A stretch of 64,000 nucleotides of DNA from assembly GCA_964020085.1 (NCBI GenBank), contig OZ026600.1, positions 17,099,343 to 17,163,342 of the forward strand. The letters run 5' to 3'. The notes below the pieces were generated by a model. The model made no database searches. It was given only the letters and a program-made list of their open reading frames with translations, and was not told the origin of the DNA. This DNA is from Micromussa lordhowensis. Taxonomy: Eukaryota; Cnidaria; Anthozoa; Scleractinia; Lobophylliidae. Shown here piece after piece: positions 56,061-64,000 of the stretch (positions are counted from its first letter, which is position 1; every line of letters starts with the position of its first letter). The position numbers were made by a program, and so were the translations under genes.

Positions 56061-56313
56061 CGTTTGGGCAAGTTCCTTTATCAAAATCTACTTTCAGCTT
56101 AGAGATGGACTCTTCAGACTTTCTGATCTTCTCCTTGACGTTCTCTGCGTTTTCTTGCTGAAAATCGGCGGGGGCCTTTTCTTTAGTGAGTGCTCGTAAA
56201 CTGGCACGCGGCGTGTCACGGCGGTGCTTTTGAGGCGGTTTGGGCGATTGGTCGTCCTGACGTTCTTTTTGCTTTGTCCGTTGACAGTTGGATTTGAGCG
56301 CGAGGAAATTCAT
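56020..56313 (-). CDS. Unrecognised basic ORF, 97 aa
   Basis: The frame starts MNFLALKSNCQRTKQKERQD, continues Lys/Gln/Glu-rich (ENAENVKEKIRKSEESISKL) and ends in the duplicated segment at 56020-56060. It looks like a short coiled coil. It may be a host exon or a transposon frame; the overlap with a repeat favours the latter. Confidence 0.3.
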   Translation of the reverse strand: MNFLALKSNCQRTKQKERQDDQSPKPPQKHRRDTPRASLRALTKEKAPADFQQENAENVKEKIRKSEESISKLKVDFDKGTCPNASFKYCYIGQQSV

Positions 56314-57119
56314 CTTCTGAGTTCAGCCGCTAATCGTTAGGATGAGCAGCAGAGTCTTCTGTAACCAACGCTGCGGCTTTAGAAAGTAGCCCGTCTTCTT
56401 TTCGCTCCGACGAAGGGCTAACGCTCGAAACGTCAGCTTCCGAATCTCTTTACGGTGGCAAATTCACATTATCAACCCAGTTGATAAAACCAAATCGTCT
56501 TCTTTTAGGATTGTTTCTTCCTCTATAAGAATTCTGCCGTTTGTTGCAGAATATCGTCCATCGATCGGTGCCTAATCTTAAAAACATTCTGATGAGTAAA
56601 TGGCATTTAACAGAAAATCAGCCTCTACTAAGACTATAAAGACCCTTCTCTGCTGTCATACAGAAAAGGGAAATCCTTGAAAAACGTACTCGTTAGAGCA
56701 AAGCTTCGAAGGTCAAAGTTTTCCTATCTTGACCAATAGGAGTCGTGTTTGGCATGTCTACCATTTCTAGTATCAATAACCCTAATTAGACACATAGTTG
56801 AAGACCAAAGCCTAATTTTCAACGCACACGTTGCAGGAGTAATGTGGGCAAAATTGTATCCTTTTATGAAAACTAACAGGCAATTTGCGCTTTAAGTTTC
56901 GTGCTATAAACGTTACTTCCGTCAACCGTCAAAACAGCTTATTTTTACTGTCAACCGTCAAAGGCAACTCTAGCCTGCCGCGTAGCTTGGCGTTTTAAGC
57001 AATTTGAGCGCGCGTGCACAAAGCAGCGAAGCCGTAAAACCGCCTGCCCGAGTTACCCACATTCAGTTTAGTGCCGCCCTCTCGAGTATTACATATTTTG
57101 ACACTCTGATGACAGGTTT
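56314..57119. other. Repeat-related stretch
   Basis: It contains the segment shared with 34495-34615 (56895-57000). The rest has no recognised content. Confidence 0.4.
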
Positions 57120-58240
57120 AAGAGGCATGAAGTCACTGATGCAGTTCATTGGTACTTAAATTTCGCTGTGGTAGTCACCAACCACTCACCTGACTTCTAT
57201 TTTGTCTAACATGATTTCGATTTTCAACTGTTGTTAAAGTGCCCATATCGTCAAATTTTTTATTTTCTTATCTGATTCTATATATCACCCTATGAACTTC
57301 TGCGAAAGAAAAATTCGATTTGGATAAAATGCAATCTTTTTTAGAAGTTTTAAAATCGTTCAAATTTGCCGCCATTTTGGTCCACCATTCGCACCAGTCT
57401 TCCCTTCGTTTTGAATGAGTTGTGACGTAGATTAAGGAACACGTGACTTTAGGCTCGACTCATCTCGCTTGTTTTACCTCTGTAAATGTAAGTTAGTAGC
57501 TCATACAAAATGCTGGAAAGGAGCATTTTGCATGGACTACGAAGCTAAATTTACAGAGGTAAAACAAGTGGGATAAGTCAAGCCTGAACTCACACGTTCC
57601 TGAATCTACGTCACAATTCTGAGCATGTCGATGCTGTGATCAGCGGCACGGGTCGACCGCAAGAAAATAGGATTTTCAGGTTTTTAAAACTTCATTAAAA
57701 GATCGCTTTTTATCCAAATCGAAAATTTTTTTCGCAGAAGTTCATTGCATGAAACATAGAATCAGATGGGAAAATAAAAATTTTGGTGATATAGGCACTT
57801 TAACTAAAAACATGTGTTAATGTGATTGCAATAGGAGTGAAGAAATGAACTTGAACTTAAACTTGATTACGTTGCCTTGGGTACGATAAATAAACAGCAC
57901 TTATAATAGGCCTGCAGCCATGTGATAATTACTTTGTTTTCCAGAATGACAATGGGAAAGAAACAGCGAGGAAATGATTAATTCAACAATAAAACTGCCA
58001 CTTTGTAATACGATTTCGGCGTGCTAGTTGGAACTCGCAACATTTTGCTTCGAGTTTTATCAACTGAAAAGGTAATTCAGCAATTTGTTTTTGTTTTCAT
58101 TATTTATTCAAATCGTAAAGGTATTATAATCCTATTTGCTCAAATGGTTACATTAATTTCGGTCGCGCGAAACATTTTGCTTACTAACTTCTTGGTTGCT
58201 TATACACTCTGAAGCCCAATATAAGAGTATTAAAACTGCT
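57120..58240 (+). repeat. Dispersed duplicated segment, copy 3 (occupied site)
   Basis: Outside the insert at 57234-57803 this follows copy 2 (55610-56060) closely, including TTGATTACGT, AAGAAACAGCGAG and ATTTATTCAAATCGTAAAGG. It continues to 58240 and shares further sequence with 33575-34130. Confidence 0.8.
57234..57803. mobile_element. TTAA-flanked MITE with long inverted ends
   Basis: The left end TTAAAGTGCCCATATCGTCA and the right end, reverse complemented TTAAAGTGCCTATATCACCA, pair for more than 100 bp with changes. An inner pair (TTTTACCTCTGTAAAT against ATTTACAGAGGTAAAA) makes the whole element fold back. TTAA stands at both ends, and the paralogous segment at 55720 has a single TTAA at this point. 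Confidence 0.88.
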
Positions 58241-59612
58241 GGAAATCATTCTGAAATTTAGTCTTAACATCATTTTTACAGTTTCAAGTTCAAATATGTT
58301 CTTAAAATTATCACTGGTGTAGTCCCCAACAGGCCTTCCAACGCCTGAGGACGTTCATATGCCTTGTTTATTACCTTTTGTTGCTATCTAGACATATTGT
58401 ACCTCATTATAGACTTATCAAGTTATGGTGTTGGAACGATGGTCCTAAAAGATCAATATTTGAACAATAAAGATGGGTTTTCCGCAAAGCAATCATAAGC
58501 AGAATTGAGTACGAGAGTTTATGAACACACTGAGAAACGTTCACATCCATTTGCTCATAGGCAAAGCAACAGTGACACCCAGGCTTTCGATCAATACCAA
58601 GTAAAAAAATTTTCTCTATTTCCGTTTCTTGAAATCTCATGTTATATATAATATCAAACATCTGAAACTGTTCTGTTGATAAACAGAAGCGTTTGAAGTT
58701 TTTGTCCGCGCTTATTCCAAGCTCTAGCCATTCAGACGCTTATAGTTGTCATTTTCTGCGCGAAATTCTGAAGTGAGCTTTGCTTAAACAACTTGAGTAA
58801 ATAGTTCCAGGACGGACAAAGAAAGCATGTTCAATTGTCTGGTGTTGACTGTTCTAAGTCAATGGAGAATGACATGCTGCACGCATTATGTAGGCTTGAG
58901 GTAGGGGGAGCAGTGCGTAGTGTTCCAGATGGAATATAAACCTCTGCTTGTCGAGTAACTGATCATACACTGGCTTTATGAGCCTAAAGTGCTCTCTAAG
59001 AGATTTTGCATAAGGTGGCTCAGTAGTGTTACAATCATTGTCAAAATGGTTGCCATGTCTACACTCAGACAAGCAGCACGTATGCGTTCTGGCTTTTGCA
59101 TACCAAACAAAAACCACTAAACCCATGCAGCTCAACTTCGCCAGTAAGAACCTCTTGGCAATTATGCTATGAATATTACAAAAATGCAAAAAAGAATGGG
59201 GTTTACTGTGCGTCAAGTTCTTGTACAATAAGGGTGGCCGATGCAGTAACGATCTGACCAGCGAGTCGAAGCGAGGTTTTCCTTGGGAACCATATGGTAA
59301 TCAGATAAGGGAGCTATAATTTCTTAAAGAAAATCATTTTATGCATTAATTAGAATATCAAAAGCGTTTAACAAAAATCTATTTTGTTTCACTTGACAAT
59401 GATTTTGAAGACTATTGATCAATGTCCCTGTTCCCACAAAAGTACTTGGTTCCATCCACCAAGCTACCTGCAAGAACTAATCTTTGGAGTGAGTCAGAGG
59501 GGGGTTACAGTAAACTCTACACTAACGAAGTTTGAGTCTCAGAATTTCAGTGCAAACAGTAAACCCTGGATTCGCACACTAAATATTTGAAATCGCTTTT
59601 ATTTTCCTGTAG
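58241..59612. other. Stretch upstream of the cysteine-rich gene
   Basis: Two minus-strand frames (58407-58661 and 58854-59228) are open for 84 and 124 codons but show no recognised motif. The first overlaps the dispersed repeat family. An untranslated first exon of the cysteine-rich gene probably lies here, because a strong acceptor precedes its coding exon. Confidence 0.4.
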
Positions 59613-59635
59613 ATTTGTCAGTTACCCTGAAAAGA

Positions 59636-60745
59636 ATGGCGCTACCACTGCTCATCGCTGTGTTGTCATTTATGCTTTCCGGGATCACGGTCTCCTCGGC
59701 CAGCGACATAAGTTGCACTGGCTGCTGGCCTGCTAGCGAATGTAATGCAGCTGGAAACTGTACACATTACTGCACTGGAGGTGGATGTAACATGACTTGT
59801 TCGCAGAGTGTAAAATATTGCGAACAACTCTGCACTGGTGGAGGATGCAACAGCAAATGTGAAGCTGAAACGTGCTTCCTTGGGTGTACCCTGGGTGCAT
59901 GTAACATGACCTGTCCAGCGGGTGTAAAGGAATGCCATCTTATCTGCACTCTTGGGGGATGCGACTTCAACTGCGATGCCGACAGCTGCAAGCAAGATTG
60001 TGCTGGAGGTTGCGACAACAATAACTTGCCAAACGGCGTAACCTGCAGTGGTGGATGCCATGGGGACTGTGATGCTGAAAATTGCACGCTTGGCTGCACC
60101 GGGGGAGGATGCGACATGAACTGCCCACAGAGCGTAAAATATTGTGATCAATTCTGCACTGGTGGAGGCTGCGACAGCAAATGTGAAGCTGAAATCTGCA
60201 AGCTTGGTTGTACTGGGGGTGCATGCAACATGACCTGTCCACCTGGCGTAAAAGAATGCCATCTTATCTGCACCTCTGGGGGATGCAACTTCAAGTGCGA
60301 TGCCGACAGCTGCAAGCAAGATTGTGCTGGGGGTTGTGAGAACATTGACTTGCCAAACGGCGTAACCTGCAGTGGTGGATGCCATGGGGACTGTGATGCT
60401 GGAAAATGCACGCTTGGCTGCACCGGGGGAGGATGCGAAATGACCTGCCCACAGAGCATCAATTATTGCGATCAAATTTGCACTGGTGGAGGCTGCGACA
60501 GCACCTGTGATTCTGAAAAGTGTACGCTTGGATGTCCTGGAGGCGGATGCACCCTGACCTGTCCATCTGGAGTAAAAGAATGCCATCTAAACTGCATCGG
60601 TGGGGGCTGCCACTTCAAATGCGATGCCGAAGACTGCAAGCTAGATTGTCTCGGTGGAGGATGCACCAGAAGCCCGTCTTCTGCCAGTAAGATGGGAGTC
60701 TCGTTCATTCTGTTTGTTGCATTTGCATTTGTTATTTTTGTGTAA
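59636..60745 (+). CDS. Secreted cysteine-ladder repeat protein, probably GPI-anchored
   Basis: This is a 369-aa protein from the ATG at 59636; a TTTTCCTGTAG acceptor at 59602-59612 suggests a spliced 5' leader. Residues 1-23 are a signal peptide (MALPLLIAVLSFMLSGITVS). The mature part is rungs of 18 or 20 residues with the pattern C-x4-C-x3-C-x4(or 6)-C-x3, for example CTGGGCDSKCEAEICKLG. Six rungs of 20, 18, 20, 18, 15 and 17 residues form a 108-residue superrepeat, present twice in full and a third time in part (324-bp period at 59791, 60115 and 60439). About one residue in five is Cys. The C terminus is SPSSASK followed by a hydrophobic tail (GVSFILFVAFAFVIFV) with nothing after it, as in a GPI signal. 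The regular period suggests a disulfide-laddered solenoid at the cell surface. No family name is assigned and the function is unknown. Confidence 0.85.
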   Translation: MALPLLIAVLSFMLSGITVSSASDISCTGCWPASECNAAGNCTHYCTGGGCNMTCSQSVKYCEQLCTGGGCNSKCEAETCFLGCTLGACNMTCPAGVKECHLICTLGGCDFNCDADSCKQDCAGGCDNNNLPNGVTCSGGCHGDCDAENCTLGCTGGGCDMNCPQSVKYCDQFCTGGGCDSKCEAEICKLGCTGGACNMTCPPGVKECHLICTSGGCNFKCDADSCKQDCAGGCENIDLPNGVTCSGGCHGDCDAGKCTLGCTGGGCEMTCPQSINYCDQICTGGGCDSTCDSEKCTLGCPGGGCTLTCPSGVKECHLNCIGGGCHFKCDAEDCKLDCLGGGCTRSPSSASKMGVSFILFVAFAFVIFV

Positions 60746-61255
60746 AACTGGAAAACCCGTTTATAATTGCAATGAATTCGTGCACGATTTTGCATTCTCG
60801 TTAGTTCAACTTCTTTTCTCGCGAAGTTTCATTTTTTAAAGGGAAGTACTGTCGACATTAAGAAAGGAACTCTTCCTAAGAGTATAATTTGTTGGGTAAA
60901 CTATATCTTCCTAATCCAGCAAGTCAATAACTTTCGTTAAATTCACGATGACGGAGCACGGGCCGATTTTATCCCAGTAAGGCCTTCGCACTTGGTTAAC
61001 AACACTTCAAAGATGCATGTAGGGTTTTGCAACAATAGCGTGATGTCTTTTAATGTTATATACGAGGCACTCTAATGTGTATCCTTGTATTAAAATATCG
61101 TAATAATCTCTGCTACGTAGTGCTAACGCAAGTGTACTAGCATAAGCTGATGTGTATCAGTCGAGTATTGAATAAAAATGAAGGTTTTGTTTGCACTAAA
61201 TCACACGAGTCGACCGTGTCGTTCATAAGCTTTCATATGATCATGATAACTGAAA
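60746..61255. other. 3' region of the cysteine-rich gene
   Basis: No further gene is seen. AATAAA at 61171-61176 is a plausible polyadenylation signal about 425 bp after the stop codon. Confidence 0.45.
61171..61176 (+). promoter_or_regulatory. Probable polyadenylation signal of the cysteine-rich gene
   Basis: AATAAA hexamer, the first clear one after the stop codon at 60745. Confidence 0.45.
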
Positions 61256-61341
61256 GAGTCTGTGCGCAAGCCTAGTGGCACATCAGGCAGGTGCTTATCT
61301 CCGGTTTCCGTAGCATGAAGCGACTAGGAGCATATCTTTTC
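61256..61341 (-). mobile_element. tRNA-derived SINE fragment
   Basis: Only the tail half of the family is present: TAGTGGCACATCAGGC, CGGTTTCCGTAGCATGAAGC and GACTAGGAG. The tRNA-like head is missing, as in a 5'-truncated copy. Confidence 0.65.
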
Positions 61342-61841
61342 GACAGAAACACGGAAAATGTTTCTCATCCAAGTTTATGCAAATAACAAAAGCGTTTAAC
61401 AACTTTAATTTACTATGATATGATTTCTGAAGGTCAGACGGTTTATTTACGCTGCGCTCCCTGATAGAATTTTAACCTCCGTTGCACGCCGCCCTTCCGT
61501 ACCCCTTTTGCTGGTTTCATAAAAGATCCCTGGTCAACTTAATTTCTCCATTGTGTATAAGTTAATTTCACAGATAAGGCGTGTTCCCCTGCAAGAAAAA
61601 GTCTGGAGTTTGAAATATCGTTTCTGTTTCTTCAGTTATATGGAAAACAAGCATTAAAATAAACTTTATTTAAAGAACATTTCTGACAGAGATTGTCATT
61701 AACACGAGGTACAATCTTAGAGATACGTCAGTCTCTGTCCCTAGAATCTACACTGACAGGACGTTTTCAGTAATAGAATAATTTTTAGATATGATATGTA
61801 AATAGTTTTTTGAGTTTAAGATATGTAATTTTATCTTAGGA

Positions 61842-61975
61842 AATAAAGATTATTATTATTATTATTATCATCATTATCATCATCATCATCATCATCATTA
61901 TTCTCATTCTCATTCTCATTCTCATTCTCATTCTCATTCTCATTCTCATTCTCATTATCATCATTATTATTATTA
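61842..61975. repeat. Compound microsatellite (ATT)n-(ATC)n-(ATTCTC)n
   Basis: TTATTATT after an AATAAA is followed by CATCAT triplets, about ten copies of the hexamer CATTCT, and ATTATT again. The position after AGGAAATAAAG suggests it began as the tail of a LINE copy. Confidence 0.85.
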
Positions 61976-62180
61976 CTAACTGGACCCAGAAGGCAAGAGA
62001 AGGCGCGACAGACCAAGGATTGCGTGGAGGAGAACCGCTGATGCTGAGTGTGCAAAGAACTCGGCTGGACTAGGAACTGAATGCGGTTGAACAGCGAGCA
62101 AAAGAACGTGAAGGATGGAAGGACATTGGGCAGCCTTATGCTCCACTCGCAGGAGCAAAGAGGATTAGAGTACAAGGTTG
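61976..62180 (+). mobile_element. Possible non-LTR retrotransposon 3' end
   Basis: The plus strand can be read in pieces as LNAVEQRAKEREGWKDIG, which resembles the C-terminal region of some LINE proteins (a W-x-V-E-x-x-A-x-D/E-R-x-x-W pattern). Stops and frameshifts are present. The evidence is weak. Confidence 0.35.
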
Positions 62181-62385
62181 GTTACGGCCAAAGACATTTG
62201 AGACCTCTTAAATTGACACTATGATAAATCTGTCTGTAAAACCTTTATGGTTGATGAAAAAATGTTGATTTTAGCGATAGACAGAGGTTGAAAGTCGGCT
62301 AATGAAATCATGTATTTAAGGTTTTTAAATTTCAAAGTGACGGCGTCGAAAGCACTCTCATAATCTTTGATTACCACTAGTATAT

Positions 62386-62548
62386 GGGTTATTGATCAAG
62401 CGTGTGGTCAAGATGGCTGGATGTTGGCCAAGTTCTTTTTTTGTGTGTTTGGACCGAGACCGAGACGGAGTCGAGTTCCATAAATTCGCAAAAAAAGAAC
62501 GTGGCCAATGGCCAGCCATCTTGACCGAAAAAGCTTGGTCAATAACAG
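62386..62548. mobile_element. Foldback element of 163 bp
   Basis: GGTTATTGATCAAGCGTGTG at the left pairs with its inverted relative GCTTGGTCAATAAC at the right, and GTCAAGATGGCTGG pairs with CCAGCCATCTTGAC. Arms are about 55 bp. Confidence 0.7.
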
Positions 62549-62701
62549 ATTTATTTTTTGGCTTTCGGGGAAATTTATCTCGCGGGACACGGCGGGTAGT
62601 CTTGAGCAGGCAATGCCCGCTCGGATAGCCAATCACAGATCAGGACTTGTTTCATCTTGCCCGCTCACGAAGCTAGCCATATAATAAATGAGTTTAATAT
62701 T

Positions 62702-62705
62702 TAAA

Positions 62706-62778
<73 letters not shown>

Positions 62779-62779
62779 A

Positions 62780-62816
<37 letters not shown>

Positions 62817-62820
62817 TTTT
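62702..62820. mobile_element. Foldback element family A, copy 2
   Basis: AAAATTATTCCATGAGCGCG with GTTGGATATGAGATGAT is followed by a GCGCGTAGCGC loop region and the inverted copy ending GGAATAATTGTTTTA. It has the same ends as 27860-27948 and is about 30 bp longer in the middle. Confidence 0.75.
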
Positions 62821-62954
62821 ATTAAAAACGCCTCCCAAAAATAGAAAACTAGGCTACAATAAAAACAAAAAGGCCCAAAAAATACGCTCGCCATCTTTGT
62901 AGATCATGGTATAATGGCTCATATACCATGATGGCTAAGCCAATGAAAACTCTC

Positions 62955-62988
<34 letters not shown>

Positions 62989-63301
62989 TGCTTAATTATT
63001 ATATGGCTGTGTCTCACAAGGACTGGGAACTACCGAATTCACGAATTTGATTGGCTGAAATCGATATTGGAAGCGGTCTAGATTTTCCATCTAGACCGGT
63101 AAAAAAGTTGCGGTGAAAAAGTTGCAAACTGAAATGCAAAACTGTTGACTATTTTCTTCTAACAATATTTATTTACGGAAGTGCCAAAAAGCCTGAGGAA
63201 GTAAAGTAAAGAAAAGAGGGCGAGCAAGCCACATATCAGTTAGTACAAACCAGTTATATCAAACGAATCAAATTCTTGTTTGCCATATAATAAACATCTT
63301 A

Positions 63302-63707
63302 TTAAGGCGGGGGTAAAGGTGAATTTAAGTGAAATTTTGGTAAGTTTAAGGAGAGGTTGAAAGGGAAAAAAAGGGTTATGGAACACCACCAGACAGTTGC
63401 CCGACCGCACAATGGCACCCCAGGTTGTTTGGAGTGTATGTACCAATTTTTAATTTCAAACTCTAATTTGAAAACAACAACAAATCTTCAAAATTTCCTA
63501 TTTCCATCAATTTTACTAATCCTTTGAGAAAACCTATTTCTCTCCAAATATACCTAAAAAATCACCAAAAAATTTACAAAACAACCTAAAACATAGCTAT
63601 GTGAGATGAGCATAGAGATTCTTGATTGCTTGAAACGTAAACGAGATATTTGCATTAAAAACACAATACCCAGCCAAAATACGGCTTTGGGTTTACCCCC
63701 GCCTTAA
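63302..63707. mobile_element. TTAA-flanked MITE family G, copy 2
   Basis: The left end TTAAGGCGGGGGTAAAGGTG and the right end, reverse complemented TTAAGGCGGGGGTAAACCCA, share 16 identical bases. The interior is homologous to 32844-33262 in the opposite orientation. TTAA is present at both ends. Length is 406 bp. Confidence 0.85.
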
Positions 63708-64000
63708 GAGGAAGTTTTTAAGGTCATTCAAGCTGTAGCTACCGTCAAGCTAATAGGTGTGAAGAAAATCACAAGTTTAACACGTCTGTCGAGATAACAA
63801 ATGAAAACAGCAATTGCATGGCGTTATAGGACGAAAACAAGCTTAGCGCCAAAACGAGGCTGCGCCTCGTGCGAGTCTAAGAAATGCCTCCCAAAAGGGA
63901 GGCAAAGAGCTTTTCACCTCCTACTTAATGTTAGTTGCATCGAAGAGACGTTCGAGGCTCCTCGTGCGGGTGGACCGGTGAGGGTGGGACTCTACAGAGA
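63708..64000. other. Right edge of the window
   Basis: No gene or complete repeat is recognised. A GC-richer part with CGAGGCTGCGCCTCG lies at 63855-63870. Confidence 0.4.

Noticed and set aside
59666..60586. Long open frame (306 codons) on the minus strand of the cysteine-rich gene
   Set aside because: It is the shadow of the repetitive plus-strand gene. The plus frame has a signal peptide, regular Cys spacing and a GPI-like end; the minus frame has none of these.

Overview
This window is animal nuclear DNA: multi-exon genes with GT-AG introns, an intronless class A GPCR, and several transposon families. No operons, bacterial genes or CRISPR array are seen. The AT-rich sequence, the many short inverted-repeat elements, the frequent ACATGTACATG-like strings, and an integrase-like family that I associate with cnidarians and fish suggest a cnidarian, perhaps a stony coral. 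That assignment is inference, because no database could be searched.

Layout. 1-0.5 kb: a non-LTR reverse transcriptase remnant (-). 2.5-8.6 kb: the last seven exons of an unrecognised helical protein (+). 11.8-26.3 kb: a 12-exon gene (-) for a coiled-coil protein of about 618 aa, with an acidic stretch, a PP1-docking-like motif and a C-terminal CaaX box. These two genes converge. 26.3-30.7 kb: intergenic DNA with foldback elements and a nested inverted-repeat element. 30.76-31.66 kb: an intronless GPCR (+). 32.2-33.3 kb: two TTAA-flanked elements in tandem. 36.6-38.5 kb: a minisatellite with a period near 60 bp, interrupted by an inverted-repeat element. 38.7-40.6 kb: degraded reverse transcriptase pieces. 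42.7-44.9 kb: tandem duplications. 47.0-49.9 kb: a large old inverted duplication whose arms each carry a SINE. 51.3-52.9 kb: an element bounded by 64-bp inverted repeats, holding the N-terminal part of an integrase-like protein. 53-58.3 kb: foldbacks, a transposase remnant and duplicated segments. 59.6-60.7 kb: a secreted, probably GPI-anchored protein built from cysteine ladders. 61-64 kb: more repeats.

The supported host genes are the helical protein, the coiled-coil CaaX protein, the GPCR and the cysteine-rich protein; nothing links them functionally. The main points of interest are the regular 18/20-residue cysteine architecture of the last gene, the TTAA-flanked elements (one with its empty site elsewhere in the window), tiny palindromic elements with exact 9-bp duplications, and the large inverted duplication.
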